Assembly: GCF_004342845.1 (NCBI RefSeq)
Contig: NZ_SLXB01000002.1
Span: 124,001 to 188,000 of the forward strand
Reading direction: 5' to 3'
Origin: Prevotella heparinolytica
GTDB lineage: Bacteria; Bacteroidota; Bacteroidia; Bacteroidales; Bacteroidaceae
Length of the DNA stretch: 64,000 nucleotides
Shown here: positions 28,771 through 38,250 of the stretch, piece by piece
Layout: each line of letters opens with the position of its first letter
Numbering within the stretch: position 1 is the first letter of the stretch
Position numbers and translations under genes: made by a program
The notes under the pieces: generated by a model
Database searches by the model: none
What the model was told of the DNA's origin: nothing
Seen by the model: the letters and a program-made list of their open reading frames with translations, nothing else

Positions 28771-29847
28771 TTATGCTAAAAGCGGAATCAGATATTTTGC
28801 TTGCAGATATCCTCCAACCACTAACCAAATATAAAGCAAGAAGGCCAGAACGAATGGCTTTGCGCCGGCTTGCCTGAATTTATCGATACTGGTGTCAGTA
28901 CCCAATGCAGTCATCGCCATTGTAAGCATAAAAGTATCAATATATTCAATGGCACCATTCAAAGGAATATCCTTTACGGTTTCCGCTCCGCAGAGATACT
29001 GTAAGAGTGAATTAAGACAAATTATTCCGATAAAGCCAAAGGCAAACCAAGGAATCATTATTTTACTCTTTACAATGCGCCCACCGGCTTCGGCTTTTTT
29101 ACGCCCGGCCAACGCAAAACTCATGATAATCAATGCCGGAGCCAGCATCATCACACGAATCATTTTAGTTATAGTGGCCGGTCCGGCAATGCCAAGAGCA
29201 TCCATGGGGTCCATTGCATTTCCCGCACCTGCCACATGCGCCACTTCATGTAAAGTGCTTCCTGTATAAATGGCAACTTCCATATTGCTCAGACCATTCA
29301 ATAATCCCGCGTGATACATTATCGGGTAAAGAAACATGGATATTGTACCGAAGATGACAACAGTAGATACGGCAATGGCCGTCTTGTGTCCTTCGAATCT
29401 GATTACCGGCTCTGCAGCCAATACGGCAGCCGCTCCACAAATGGCACTGCCGGTAGATGTTATCAGTGCAGTATCTTTGTCTGTTTTCAGAAGTTTTCCC
29501 AAGCCAATGCCAATGAGAATGGTTCCGGCTACAATAATCGTATCGATGACCACTGCCGGTAATCCTACTTCTGCAACCTGTGTCAAAGTCAAACGGAAAC
29601 CATACAGCACAATACCTGCGCGCAAAACCTGCTTGGAGCAGAATTTAATGCCGGGTACCCAAGTTTTCGGCAAACGGTTTCGCAAACTGTTGGCATAGCC
29701 CATACCCAAAATGATGCCCACAATGAGAGGGCTGAAAGAAAGGCTTTTCACAAAGGGAATTTCAGCAATATAAAAAGCTGAAAAAGAGAATAAAGCAATC
29801 AGCAAAATGCCATGCATCGTATTGCTTCTGTTTTCACGACTGAACAT
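28771..29847 (-). CDS. YeiH family putative sulfate exporter
   Basis: A 358-aa inner-membrane protein with about ten hydrophobic segments. Family signatures are FSPLIVGIILGMGYANSLRNRLP, GIVLYGFRLTLTQ, GSAICGAAAVLAAEPVI and STLHEVAHVAGAG. YeiH proteins are annotated as putative sulfate exporters; direct evidence for the substrate is thin. In other bacteria yeiH is often next to a LysR regulator, as here. It has its own -7 box TACCTTTG (minus, 29898-29891) in the 117-bp gap after the LysR gene. Confidence 0.88.
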   Translation of the reverse strand: MFSRENRSNTMHGILLIALFSFSAFYIAEIPFVKSLSFSPLIVGIILGMGYANSLRNRLPKTWVPGIKFCSKQVLRAGIVLYGFRLTLTQVAEVGLPAVVIDTIIVAGTILIGIGLGKLLKTDKDTALITSTGSAICGAAAVLAAEPVIRFEGHKTAIAVSTVVIFGTISMFLYPIMYHAGLLNGLSNMEVAIYTGSTLHEVAHVAGAGNAMDPMDALGIAGPATITKMIRVMMLAPALIIMSFALAGRKKAEAGGRIVKSKIMIPWFAFGFIGIICLNSLLQYLCGAETVKDIPLNGAIEYIDTFMLTMAMTALGTDTSIDKFRQAGAKPFVLAFLLYIWLVVGGYLQAKYLIPLLA

Positions 29848-29890
29848 AGATTCTAATTTTGTTGTTTATACCTTCGCTTAAAAAACGTGG

Positions 29891-29959
29891 CAAAGGTACA
29901 TTCTTCAAATGTTTCGTCCTATTTAATTTTTCTTATGCGTAATAACGAAAAGTAATAAG
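29891..29959 (-). promoter_or_regulatory. yeiH promoter and possible LysR operator
   Basis: TACCTTTG on the minus strand (29898-29891). Upstream of it, at 29932-29959, a loose dyad CTTAT-N18-ATAAG holding TTATGCGTAATAA is a candidate binding site for the adjacent LysR protein. Confidence 0.4.
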
Positions 29960-29964
29960 TCTTG

Positions 29965-30864
29965 TTATAGCCGATTGTTATGGTGCATGGCAAACTGCAT
30001 AAATACTTGGGCCAATCCACTTTCCTGTCCTTGCGGCAAGACAAAACTGAAATCGCGGGTCATCGGCATTCCGTTTATATCCACAACACGTAATTGTCCG
30101 GAACTTAGTTCACGGATAACGGAGCGTATGGAAACAATGCCGAGACAATCCGTGTGTTCCAAAAACAGTTTGATGCTTTCCGTACTGCCCAAATACATCA
30201 GTACACGAAGTGACGATAGTTTTATATCATGTCGTTGCAGGGATTTCTCAAAAACATCCAATGTGCCGGAACCTCTCTCACGAAGTACCAAAGGATAATT
30301 CAACAATTCTTCCGGAGTAAGTTCATCTCCTATGGGTAGCTTGCTACCGGTACGGACTACGGCTACAAGTTCGTCCTCAAGCAAGGTAGTGTATCTCATG
30401 TTCGGAAGACGAGCTACACCTTCTACCAATCCTAAATCTATGCGATGTTCCTGCAAAGCTGCCTCTATTTCTCGGGAATTACCATTCATCAAGGATAGAC
30501 TGACTTGTGGAAACTTCCCAATGAAGCTTCCCAACAGTGGAGGAAGTACATACTGGGCTATTGTGGTGCTGGCTCCAAGCTTCAGTTCACCGGTATATTC
30601 ATTATGAAGCAGGTGCATCTCATATTCCAATCGCTTATAATCTTCCAGAATGCGCTCGCAATGTTCCAAAAGAATTTTTCCCGATTCTGTCAGACATATT
30701 CTATTCCCTTGACGACGGTCAAACAACCTTGTTTGATAGGTCGTTTCCAATTCTTGCACATGCTTGGTTATGGCAGGCTGGCTGATAAACAATTCTTGCG
30801 AGGCCTTTGTAAAACTCAGGTTCTTTGCTACCGACCGGAATACTTTTAGACGGAAGTCGCTCAT
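29965..30864 (-). CDS. LysR family transcriptional regulator
   Basis: A 299-aa protein from the start at 30864 (MSDFRLKVFRSVAKN); the longer frame to 30900 overlaps the gene before it. The N-terminal winged HTH is canonical (NLSFTKASQELFISQPAITKHVQELE). A substrate-binding domain follows (ELKLGASTTIAQYVLPPLL...IDLGLVEG...LVLRERGSGTLDVFE). The RERGSGT motif is typical of the CbbR/CysL branch, fitting a sulfur or central-metabolism co-inducer. It sits between an unknown gene (4 bp upstream) and yeiH (downstream), probably regulating yeiH. Confidence 0.93.
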   Translation of the reverse strand: MSDFRLKVFRSVAKNLSFTKASQELFISQPAITKHVQELETTYQTRLFDRRQGNRICLTESGKILLEHCERILEDYKRLEYEMHLLHNEYTGELKLGASTTIAQYVLPPLLGSFIGKFPQVSLSLMNGNSREIEAALQEHRIDLGLVEGVARLPNMRYTTLLEDELVAVVRTGSKLPIGDELTPEELLNYPLVLRERGSGTLDVFEKSLQRHDIKLSSLRVLMYLGSTESIKLFLEHTDCLGIVSIRSVIRELSSGQLRVVDINGMPMTRDFSFVLPQGQESGLAQVFMQFAMHHNNRL

Positions 30865-30868
30865 GTTA

Positions 30869-31465
30869 TTATAGGTCGTCAGAGTTAATGCCGAAGGCAT
30901 GTGCCAAAGAATAAAATACCCGTTCGCACCGGCAACAGACGGATTTCAGAGGTTCCTCCATCGTGAAATATACGGCCTTTTTACGTTCTTCCTCATTTTT
31001 GCCTTTAAAAAAATCATATAACGTATCCTCCACCTTTTCACTATATGCCGGGTGAAAAGGCAATAGCATTAGGCATTTCACGTCAGCAGAGTCAAGTGCC
31101 AGATTCATTAAGTCAAGAAATAGATTTTCTGTGGAAACGAGCCCGGAAGAAGAAACGGAAGAGAATAAAAACTCACCAAGCGACGTACGGCAAGCCATGT
31201 TGTCCAAACTCTTCAAGTCAGACGGCTCACAGCTATTTAATATCTGCGAAATTGGTTCATGCACCAATATTACTTCCACTTCATTGTTTTTCCCTCTTAG
31301 TCCGGAATCCAATGCCAAATAGCTTAACCATGCCGGCAAATCAAGATGAGGTAATTTACGGTTCAGCTTCATTTCCAAAGCATTTTTTATACTATAAACG
31401 ATTTCATTCAGAAATGTAACATCTACCAATATCACATTCTCTGAGAACTTTATGTTGTCTCCCAT
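30869..31465 (-). CDS. Hypothetical protein upstream of the LysR gene
   Basis: A 198-aa protein I do not recognise with certainty. It is soluble: no signal peptide or membrane helix. It opens with a beta-strand-like VILVDVTFLNEIVYSIKNALEMKL and has LPHLDLPAWLSYLALDSGLRG and EVEVILVHEP, a pattern resembling an alpha/beta fold. A cysteine cluster near the C-terminus (VCCRCERVFY) could bind metal or be redox active. It ends 4 bp before the LysR start, so the two are cotranscribed and probably translationally coupled, pointing to a shared role in the yeiH circuit. Confidence 0.7.
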   Translation of the reverse strand: MGDNIKFSENVILVDVTFLNEIVYSIKNALEMKLNRKLPHLDLPAWLSYLALDSGLRGKNNEVEVILVHEPISQILNSCEPSDLKSLDNMACRTSLGEFLFSSVSSSGLVSTENLFLDLMNLALDSADVKCLMLLPFHPAYSEKVEDTLYDFFKGKNEEERKKAVYFTMEEPLKSVCCRCERVFYSLAHAFGINSDDL

Positions 31466-31475
31466 TGCTTATTAG

Positions 31476-31499
31476 TTTACAATTTAAATTGTAAAGGTA
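31476..31499 (-). promoter_or_regulatory. Perfect 20-bp palindrome overlapping a promoter
   Basis: TTTACAATTTAAATTGTAAA (31476-31495) is a perfect palindrome immediately upstream of the unknown-LysR operon. It overlaps the probable -7 box TACCTTTA (minus, 31499-31492). The position suits an operator for repression, possibly by the LysR product, or a 5' leader hairpin. Confidence 0.55.
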
Positions 31500-31657
31500 A
31501 GAAAAAGTTTTGTTCAGAGTCTTGATATACCACTCTTTTTTAACCTAAGCAAAAAGCCTTGTAGATAATAGGGTAAAGAAAATTAAACATATCATGCACA
31601 TACACTCCAGATATAAATGGATGATATACCAATATATATTAAATCATAATTGGCAGA

Positions 31658-31692
31658 TTATCAGACAATTTGTCAATCCTTTTATCAGATAA
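31658..31692. promoter_or_regulatory. Dyads upstream of clpB
   Basis: TTATCAGA occurs twice (31658, 31682). The first overlaps the dyad GACAATTTGTC (31664-31674) and the second is the palindrome TTATCAGATAA (31682-31692). They lie 88-122 bp before the clpB ATG in a 314-bp gap with no TAnnTTTG box in the clpB direction; they could be heat-shock control sites. Confidence 0.35.
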
Positions 31693-31779
31693 CTGAAAAA
31701 ATGTCCGGAATATGCCATTGGCAATTCTTTTGCATCTCCCCTTGTGTTATAAAACTGATAATAGAAAGGAGAACAATAT

Positions 31780-34374
31780 ATGAATTTCAACAATTTTACC
31801 ATTAAAGCACAAGAAGCAGTACAAGAAGCTGTGAATCTGGCACAGAACCGTAGACAGCAATCCATTGAACCGGTACATTTGCTTCAGAGTGTGATGAAAG
31901 TTGGCGAAAACGTAACCAATTTCATTTTTCAGAAACTTAGTTTGAATGGGCAACAGATTGCACTCGTGGCCGACAAACAGATCGATTCTTTGCCCAAAGT
32001 ATCAGGTGGAGAGCCATATTTGAGCCGTGAAGCTAACGAAGTATTACAAAAAGCTACACAATACTCAAAGGAAATGGGAGATGAATTCGTTTCTCTGGAA
32101 CCGGTATTACTGGCATTGCTCAACGTAAAAAGTACCGCTTCTTCCATTTTGAAAGATGCCGGAATGACGGAAAAAGAATTGCGTGCAGCCATTAATGAGC
32201 TGAGGAAAGGAGAAAAAGTAACTTCACCATCTAGTGATGAGAACTATCAGTCGTTGGAAAAGTATGCTCTTAATCTGAATGAGGCTGCGCGTAGCGGCAA
32301 ACTGGATCCTGTGATTGGCCGCGATGAAGAAATTCGTCGTGTATTGCAAATTCTGAGTCGACGTACTAAGAACAACCCTATTCTTATCGGAGAACCGGGT
32401 ACGGGTAAAACGGCTATCGTAGAAGGGCTTGCCCACCGTATTCTCCGTGGTGACGTACCCGAAAACTTGAAAGACAAACAAGTCTATTCATTGGATATGG
32501 GGGCATTGGTTGCCGGTGCCAAGTATAAGGGAGAGTTTGAGGAACGTCTGAAAGCCGTCGTCAACGAAGTGAAAAAGTCAGAAGGGAATATTATCCTCTT
32601 TATTGATGAAATCCATACGTTGGTAGGAGCCGGAAAGAGTGAAGGAGCCATGGATGCCGCCAATATATTGAAGCCAGCTTTAGCTCGTGGTGAACTAAGA
32701 AGCATCGGAGCCACTACCCTTGATGAGTATCAGAAATATTTTGAAAAAGACAAAGCGTTGGAACGGCGTTTCCAAATAGTTATGGTGAACGAGCCGGACA
32801 CACTCAGCACTATTTCCATTCTGCGTGGACTGAAAGAGCGTTACGAGAATCATCACCACGTACGAATTAAGGATGATGCCATCATTGCGGCTGTAGAACT
32901 AAGCAATCGTTATATTACCGACCGTTTTCTGCCGGATAAGGCCATCGACCTGATGGATGAAGCTGCCGCCAAGTTACGTATGGAGGTTGATTCCGTTCCG
33001 GAAGAATTGGATGAGATTACACGTAAAATCAAACAGTTGGAAATTGAGCGTGAAGCCATTAAGCGCGAGAACGACAAACCTAAACTGGAACAAATAGGTA
33101 AGGAACTTGCGGAACTGAAAGAACAGGAAAACTCTTACAAAGCTAAATGGCAGAGTGAAAAAACATTGGTCAATAAGATTCAGCAAAATAAAGTGGAAAT
33201 TGAAAACTTGAAGTTTGAAGCTGACAAGGCAGAACGGGAAGGTGATTATGGAAAAGTTGCTGAAATTCGTTATGGCAAACTGCAGGCATTGAACAAAGAA
33301 ATTGAGGAAACGCAACGGAAGCTGCACGAAATGCAAGGAGATAAGGCCATGATTAAAGAGGAAGTGGATGCAGAGGATATTGCTGACGTGGTATCGCGCT
33401 GGACAGGTATCCCGGTGAGCAAGATGCTGCAAAGCGAAAAAAACAAACTGTTGCATTTGGAGGCAGAATTGCATAAACGGGTCATCGGACAAGATGAAGG
33501 CATTGAAGCCGTGGCCGATGCTGTGCGTCGCAGTCGTGCAGGATTGCAAGACCCCAAACGCCCTATCGGTTCGTTCCTTTTCTTAGGTACCACAGGAGTC
33601 GGTAAGACCGAATTGGCAAAGGCTTTGGCTGAATTTCTGTTCGATGACGAAACGATGATGACACGCATTGACATGAGCGAGTATCAAGAAAAGCATAGTG
33701 TTTCTCGTCTGGTTGGAGCACCTCCGGGATATGTAGGTTACGATGAAGGCGGACAGTTGACTGAAGCTGTAAGACATAAGCCATATTCCGTGGTGCTGTT
33801 CGACGAAATAGAAAAAGCGCATCCGGACGTATTCAACATATTGTTGCAAGTGCTTGATGACGGTCGTCTGACAGATAATAAGGGGCGTACAGTGAATTTC
33901 AAGAATACGATTATCATCATGACTTCCAATATGGGTAGTGCTTACATTCAAAGTCAGATGGAAAGGCTTAACAGCACTAATAAGGAGGAAGTGATTGAGG
34001 AAACGAAGAAAGAAGTGATGAACATGCTGAAGAAGACCATTCGTCCTGAATTCCTGAATCGTATTGACGAAACAATCATGTTTATGCCTTTGACGGAGAA
34101 GGAAATTAAACAGATTGTCACTCTTCAAATCAAAAGCGTACAGAAGATGCTTTCCGATAATGGCGTCGGATTGATATTGACAGATGCCGGTATTGATTTT
34201 CTTGCTAACGTTGGGTATGATCCTGAATTTGGCGCTCGTCCGGTGAAACGTGCTATCCAGCATTACTTGCTGAACGATTTGTCGAAGAAGCTGTTGGCTC
34301 AGGAAGTGGATCGTAGCAAACCGATTATGGTAGATGTCAATCAGATGAGAACCGGCCTGGAATTCAGAAACTGA
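31780..34374 (+). CDS. clpB: Disaggregase chaperone ClpB
   Basis: An 864-aa AAA+ hexamer that works with DnaK to pull apart protein aggregates. It has Clp-N repeats (about 5-145), a first AAA domain with Walker A GEPGTGKT (about 204-211), and a long coiled-coil middle domain (about 405-530, rich in [15 protein letters not shown]). The second AAA domain has Walker A GTTGVGKT (about 603-610), followed by a C-terminal D2-small domain. The long middle domain separates it from ClpC. A ribosome site (AAAGGAG) precedes the ATG. It is followed by a strong terminator and the 22-bp array. Confidence 0.96.
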   Translation: MNFNNFTIKAQEAVQEAVNLAQNRRQQSIEPVHLLQSVMKVGENVTNFIFQKLSLNGQQIALVADKQIDSLPKVSGGEPYLSREANEVLQKATQYSKEMGDEFVSLEPVLLALLNVKSTASSILKDAGMTEKELRAAINELRKGEKVTSPSSDENYQSLEKYALNLNEAARSGKLDPVIGRDEEIRRVLQILSRRTKNNPILIGEPGTGKTAIVEGLAHRILRGDVPENLKDKQVYSLDMGALVAGAKYKGEFEERLKAVVNEVKKSEGNIILFIDEIHTLVGAGKSEGAMDAANILKPALARGELRSIGATTLDEYQKYFEKDKALERRFQIVMVNEPDTLSTISILRGLKERYENHHHVRIKDDAIIAAVELSNRYITDRFLPDKAIDLMDEAAAKLRMEVDSVPEELDEITRKIKQLEIEREAIKRENDKPKLEQIGKELAELKEQENSYKAKWQSEKTLVNKIQQNKVEIENLKFEADKAEREGDYGKVAEIRYGKLQALNKEIEETQRKLHEMQGDKAMIKEEVDAEDIADVVSRWTGIPVSKMLQSEKNKLLHLEAELHKRVIGQDEGIEAVADAVRRSRAGLQDPKRPIGSFLFLGTTGVGKTELAKALAEFLFDDETMMTRIDMSEYQEKHSVSRLVGAPPGYVGYDEGGQLTEAVRHKPYSVVLFDEIEKAHPDVFNILLQVLDDGRLTDNKGRTVNFKNTIIIMTSNMGSAYIQSQMERLNSTNKEEVIEETKKEVMNMLKKTIRPEFLNRIDETIMFMPLTEKEIKQIVTLQIKSVQKMLSDNGVGLILTDAGIDFLANVGYDPEFGARPVKRAIQHYLLNDLSKKLLAQEVDRSKPIMVDVNQMRTGLEFRN

Positions 34375-34448
34375 TATCTGCCGGTTCCATAAAAAAAGAC
34401 ATACTTCTAAGCTAAAGCATATTTTTTAGAGATATTCTTTTGAACATA

Positions 34449-34492
34449 TAACTCATGAAAGTTGGGGCAATAGCTCTTTCTTTCATGAGTTA
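34449..34492 (+). terminator. clpB terminator
   Basis: A 13-bp perfect stem (TAACTCATGAAAG at 34449-34461 with CTTTCATGAGTTA at 34480-34492) followed by TTTTGG. Confidence 0.85.
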
Positions 34493-34546
34493 TTTTGGTT
34501 CAATCCTGAAAGTTCTATAATTTCCCCAAAGCCACTTTTCCTTAAA

Positions 34547-34700
34547 GTGAGGGCTCATCTTTCCTAAAGTGTGGGGGCAGCTTCCCTAAGGTGCGGGCAT
34601 ACGTCTCTTAAAGTGCGGACATACGCCTTCTAAGGTGTGGGCATACGCTCGTTGAAGTGTGGGCATACGCCTCCCCCAATGTGGGCTTATGATTGTACAA
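34547..34700. repeat. 22-bp tandem array downstream of clpB, 7 units
   Basis: Units start at 34547, 34569, 34591, 34613, 34635, 34657 and 34679, exactly 22 bp apart, with cores like GTGTGGGCATACGC. The unit matches the array at 8004-8125 upstream of clpC. It occupies the convergent gap between clpB and the DUF4738-like lipoprotein. Confidence 0.92.
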
Positions 34701-34802
34701 GCGTAAATGCCGGATTATTTTGAATTACAGACATGGAAGAATTCTTCCGTCGTATTTTCGGATTGTTCAGTTATGTCAGTAATTGCGGATACGAGCAATG
34801 TG

Positions 34803-35354
34803 TCAATTGATACTGGTCGTTTGATAATCCTCCATCAGCTCCTCTTTTGTCATGGATATCTTTCCGTCGGTTGTGACGACTAACCGGATGGGTACATACA
34901 AGTCTGATTGCGGATAACAGATGCTGGCCGCATATATCATTCCCTCCGGGGTGGTTTTGTCATAGACCAGTCCTTCGAGAATAGAGTTTTTCATAAACTC
35001 GGCATCTATCAATGATGCAAAACTTTCCTTTGTGAATGCTTTGTCTACCAATTGCTTACCTTCACAACTGATGCGTAACGTTATACGATTGTCCACAAAC
35101 TTCTCTCCTTGCTCATTCTTCACAATAGGCAGTGTTTCGTCAGGGATGCGAAGTACAGAAGATTGGTACTCTTTTCCTTTATATGTGAAAGCTGTTTTTA
35201 TATCAGACACTTGCATACGTTGCGGTGCAGACACCTCTGTGCTGTTTTGTTGCAGTGTTTGCAAGTCTTCTTTCTTGTTCTTATCTTGCGACGAACATGC
35301 AGCGAGTGAGATTATTGATGCGCATGCCAGTGTATAAACTATCTTCTTCATCAT
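34803..35354 (-). CDS. DUF4738-like lipoprotein
   Basis: A 183-aa exported lipoprotein with lipobox LAAC (Cys20). The mature part has a short coiled, glutamine-rich segment (EDLQTLQQNSTEVSAPQ) and then a beta-rich domain with YKGKEYQSSVLRIPDETLPIV and PEGMIYAASICYPQSDLYVPIRLVVT. I assign it to the DUF4738 family from memory of this pattern; its function is unknown. It has its own -7 box (TATTTTTG, minus, 35385-35378) and stands alone. Confidence 0.65.
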   Translation of the reverse strand: MMKKIVYTLACASIISLAACSSQDKNKKEDLQTLQQNSTEVSAPQRMQVSDIKTAFTYKGKEYQSSVLRIPDETLPIVKNEQGEKFVDNRITLRISCEGKQLVDKAFTKESFASLIDAEFMKNSILEGLVYDKTTPEGMIYAASICYPQSDLYVPIRLVVTTDGKISMTKEELMEDYQTTSIN

Positions 35355-35377
35355 TACTTTTTTTTAGATTGACGGAG

Positions 35378-35385
35378 CAAAAATA
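35378..35385 (-). promoter_or_regulatory. -7 box of the DUF4738-like gene
   Basis: TATTTTTG on the minus strand, 24 bp before the start. Confidence 0.5.
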
Positions 35386-35451
35386 GCGTAAATTGTACGT
35401 AATATAAAATTTATTCTCTCTTTTGATAGTGGTCACCTCTAATTCAATTGA

Positions 35452-36669
35452 TTAAGACAAGCATTGTTCATGCTTTCCTGCTATTCTGTCCACTATCACC
35501 GAAATGGCTCCGTCGCCCGTTACGTTGCAGGCTGTGCCAAAGCTGTCCATGGCTATGTAGAGCGCAATCATTAATGCCTGCAACTGTTCGTTGAAACCCA
35601 AAATACTGCTCAATAATCCCAAGGCAGCCATGATACTGCCACCGGGCACACCGGGAGCAGCCACCATCGTAATGCCCAACATGAAGATAAACCGGCTGAT
35701 CATTCCGAATTCAACAGGCATATTGCCCATATACATGATAGCCAACGCACAAGCTGTGATTTTCATGGTGCTTCCGGCCATATGAATCGTAGCACAAAGA
35801 GGCACGGTAAAACCGGCGATGTTTTCCTGCACTCCGTTTTTGATGGTTTGTTTCAGTGTCACGGGAATGGTGGCAGCCGAAGACGAAGTACCCAATGCCG
35901 TGGCATAAGCGGGCAACATGGTGCGCAAAAGCTTCAACGGATTCTTGCGCCCTATCACACCGGCTATCGTGAACTGAAGGAAAAGAAGCAAGATGTGAAG
36001 CGTGAATATTACGACAATCACCTTAGAAAATTGTGCCAATACAGCAAATGCCTCTCCATTTCGGATCATATTCAAGAAAATGCCGAAAATATAGAATGGA
36101 AGCAACGGAATAATAACTTTTTCAATAACAATTGAGACTATGTCTCTGAAGTCATCGAATGTATTCTGCAAATACTTTGTTTTCAGTAAAGCCATGCCCA
36201 GCCCAAATGTGAAAGCAAGTACCAGGGCAGTCATCACCTGAAAGGCAGGGGGCATCTGCACCACAAAAAAAGGTTGCAGTCCCGTTACGGTTTCTTTGCC
36301 TATACCGTCCGGTATCGCTTCGCGGGAAATGATGTCTGGAAAAAGTTCCATACAAGAGAAATAGGTGAAATAGCCTGAGAATACAGTGGAGGCGTAGGCT
36401 ATGGCAGCTGTAAGTACCAACAGTTTGCCTGCACCTCGTCCTAAATGAGCTATGGCAGGAGCCACAAGTCCCAAGATAATCAGCGGTATGGAGAAAGAAA
36501 GGAATTCTCCGAACAGAGAATTGAATGTAATGAACACACGACCCACCGGTTCGGGCAGCAGTCGTCCCAGAATAAGTCCCGATATAATGGCTACAACCAC
36601 TCGCAGAAGCAATGGAAATCTCTGAATCCGATAGTTCTTATTCAATAAGAGTTTATGGCGGCTTTTCAT
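35452..36669 (-). CDS. Dicarboxylate/amino acid:cation symporter (SDF family)
   Basis: A 405-aa inner-membrane transporter of the GltP/DctA type. Eight membrane helices and two re-entrant loops are expected. The serine-rich hairpin GTSSSAATIPVTLKQ is the transport signature, and the TM7-HP2-TM8 region TMKITACALAI...MVAAPGVPGGSIMAALG...MDSFGTACNVTGDGA holds the ligand and Na+ residues. Substrates in the family are glutamate, aspartate, succinate, fumarate or serine; which applies here cannot be told. A -7 box TAAGTTTG (minus, 36701-36694) lies just upstream. It is divergent from trpB. Confidence 0.92.
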   Translation of the reverse strand: MKSRHKLLLNKNYRIQRFPLLLRVVVAIISGLILGRLLPEPVGRVFITFNSLFGEFLSFSIPLIILGLVAPAIAHLGRGAGKLLVLTAAIAYASTVFSGYFTYFSCMELFPDIISREAIPDGIGKETVTGLQPFFVVQMPPAFQVMTALVLAFTFGLGMALLKTKYLQNTFDDFRDIVSIVIEKVIIPLLPFYIFGIFLNMIRNGEAFAVLAQFSKVIVVIFTLHILLLFLQFTIAGVIGRKNPLKLLRTMLPAYATALGTSSSAATIPVTLKQTIKNGVQENIAGFTVPLCATIHMAGSTMKITACALAIMYMGNMPVEFGMISRFIFMLGITMVAAPGVPGGSIMAALGLLSSILGFNEQLQALMIALYIAMDSFGTACNVTGDGAISVIVDRIAGKHEQCLS

Positions 36670-36693
36670 AAAACATGGTTTAACAAATCAAGA

Positions 36694-36701
36694 CAAACTT
36701 A
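36694..36701 (-). promoter_or_regulatory. -7 box of the symporter gene
   Basis: TAAGTTTG on the minus strand, 25 bp before the start. Confidence 0.45.
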
Positions 36702-36764
36702 GGCAAATCTTACGTCATATACAAAAAAACAAAAAGAAAAAAGGTGGGTGAAAAAAATAATGGC

Positions 36765-36772
36765 TACATTTG
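36765..36772 (+). promoter_or_regulatory. -7 box of trpB2
   Basis: TACATTTG, 30 bp before the ATG; no strong -33 partner. Confidence 0.45.
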
Positions 36773-36802
36773 GGGCTTTGAATTATTAATCATAAGACCA
36801 CT

Positions 36803-38161
36803 ATGAGCAACAAAACAAAAAGATTTATCCTGCCTGAAGAGGAAATCCCACATTATTGGTATAACATACAGGCCGATATGGTGAATAAGCCCTTGCCTCC
36901 TCTTAACCCCCGGACGAAACAACCGCTAAAAGCCGAAGACATGTATCCTATCTTTGCCGAGGAACTCTGCCGGCAAGAACTTAATCAGACGGACGCATGG
37001 ATTGAAATTCCTGAAGAGGTGCGCGAGATGTACAAATACTACCGGAGCACTCCGTTGGTACGTGCCTACGGACTGGAGAAAGCGCTTGGCACACCGGCCC
37101 ATATTTATTTTAAGAACGAAAGTGTCAGTCCGATGGGGTCGCATAAGCTGAATTCGGCCATTCCGCAAGCATACTATTGCAAGAAAGAAGGGGTCACCAA
37201 TGTCACCACTGAGACCGGTGCGGGCCAATGGGGAGCTTCCCTGGCCTATGCTGCACGTCTTTTCGGTTTGGAAGCCGCTGTGTATCAAGTGAAAATCAGC
37301 TATGAGCAGAAACCATATCGACGCAGCATCATGCAGACATTCGGTGCACAAGTCACGCCGTCACCGTCTATGTCAACTCGTGCCGGAAAAGACATCCTGA
37401 CGGCTCATCCCAATCATCAAGGCTCATTGGGGACTGCCATCTCCGAAGCTATCGAATTGGCGCAAACCACTCCCAACTGCAAATATACGCTTGGTTCTGT
37501 GTTGAGCCATGTAACGTTGCATCAGACCGTCATCGGCCAGGAAGCCGAAAAGCAGATGGCTATGGCGGGCGAGTATCCGGATGTGGTGATAGCCTGTTTC
37601 GGTGGAGGTTCCAATTTCGGTGGCATCACTTTCCCGTTTCTGCGGCACAATATCCTTGAAGGAAAGAAGACCCGTTTCGTCGCTGCCGAGCCGGCTTCTT
37701 GCCCGAAGCTTACACGCGGTAAATTTCAATACGATTTCGGTGATGAAGCCGGATATACCCCTTTGCTACCCATGTTTACGTTGGGACATAATTTTACTCC
37801 TGCCAATATCCATGCCGGAGGGTTGCGTTATCACGGTGCAGGTGTCATTGTCTCGCAACTGTTGAAGGACGGTTATATAGAAGCTGTTGACATCAAGCAA
37901 CTCGAATCATTTGATGCCGGTTGTCTTTTTGCGCAGGCAGAAGGTATTATCCCTGCTCCCGAATCGTGTCATGCCATTGCCGCCGCCATTCGCGAGGCCA
38001 ACATGTGCAAGGAAACGGGTGAGGAAAAGGTGATTCTGTTCAATCTTTCCGGACACGGACTGATTGACATGGCTTCTTATGATAAGTATTTATCCGGAGA
38101 TTTGGTGAACTACGAACTTACAGATGCTGATATTCAAAAGAATCTGGGTGAATCAAAGTAA
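36803..38161 (+). CDS. trpB: TrpB2-type tryptophan synthase beta chain
   Basis: A 452-aa PLP enzyme that joins indole to serine. The PLP lysine is in the motif GSHKLN (about 112-117). ETGAGQWG, the glycine loop CFGGGSNFGG and the C-terminal NLSGHGLIDM are also present. The N-terminal extension and total length mark the TrpB2 branch, which does not form the usual complex with TrpA. No other trp gene is near, so it likely salvages free indole or acts as a backup. Stand-alone gene with its own promoter and terminator. Confidence 0.93.
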   Translation: MSNKTKRFILPEEEIPHYWYNIQADMVNKPLPPLNPRTKQPLKAEDMYPIFAEELCRQELNQTDAWIEIPEEVREMYKYYRSTPLVRAYGLEKALGTPAHIYFKNESVSPMGSHKLNSAIPQAYYCKKEGVTNVTTETGAGQWGASLAYAARLFGLEAAVYQVKISYEQKPYRRSIMQTFGAQVTPSPSMSTRAGKDILTAHPNHQGSLGTAISEAIELAQTTPNCKYTLGSVLSHVTLHQTVIGQEAEKQMAMAGEYPDVVIACFGGGSNFGGITFPFLRHNILEGKKTRFVAAEPASCPKLTRGKFQYDFGDEAGYTPLLPMFTLGHNFTPANIHAGGLRYHGAGVIVSQLLKDGYIEAVDIKQLESFDAGCLFAQAEGIIPAPESCHAIAAAIREANMCKETGEEKVILFNLSGHGLIDMASYDKYLSGDLVNYELTDADIQKNLGESK

Positions 38162-38181
38162 TCCGTCTTAATAAAACAAAA

Positions 38182-38225
38182 AACTCCCGTTGAATTGTGC
38201 TTTACGGCAACAAACAACGGGAGTT
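38182..38225. terminator. Bidirectional terminator between trpB2 and the DUF4250 gene
   Basis: An 11-bp stem AACTCCCGTTG/CAACGGGAGTT in the convergent gap. Confidence 0.85.
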
Positions 38226-38250
38226 GTTATTACTTATACAATGACATTAT

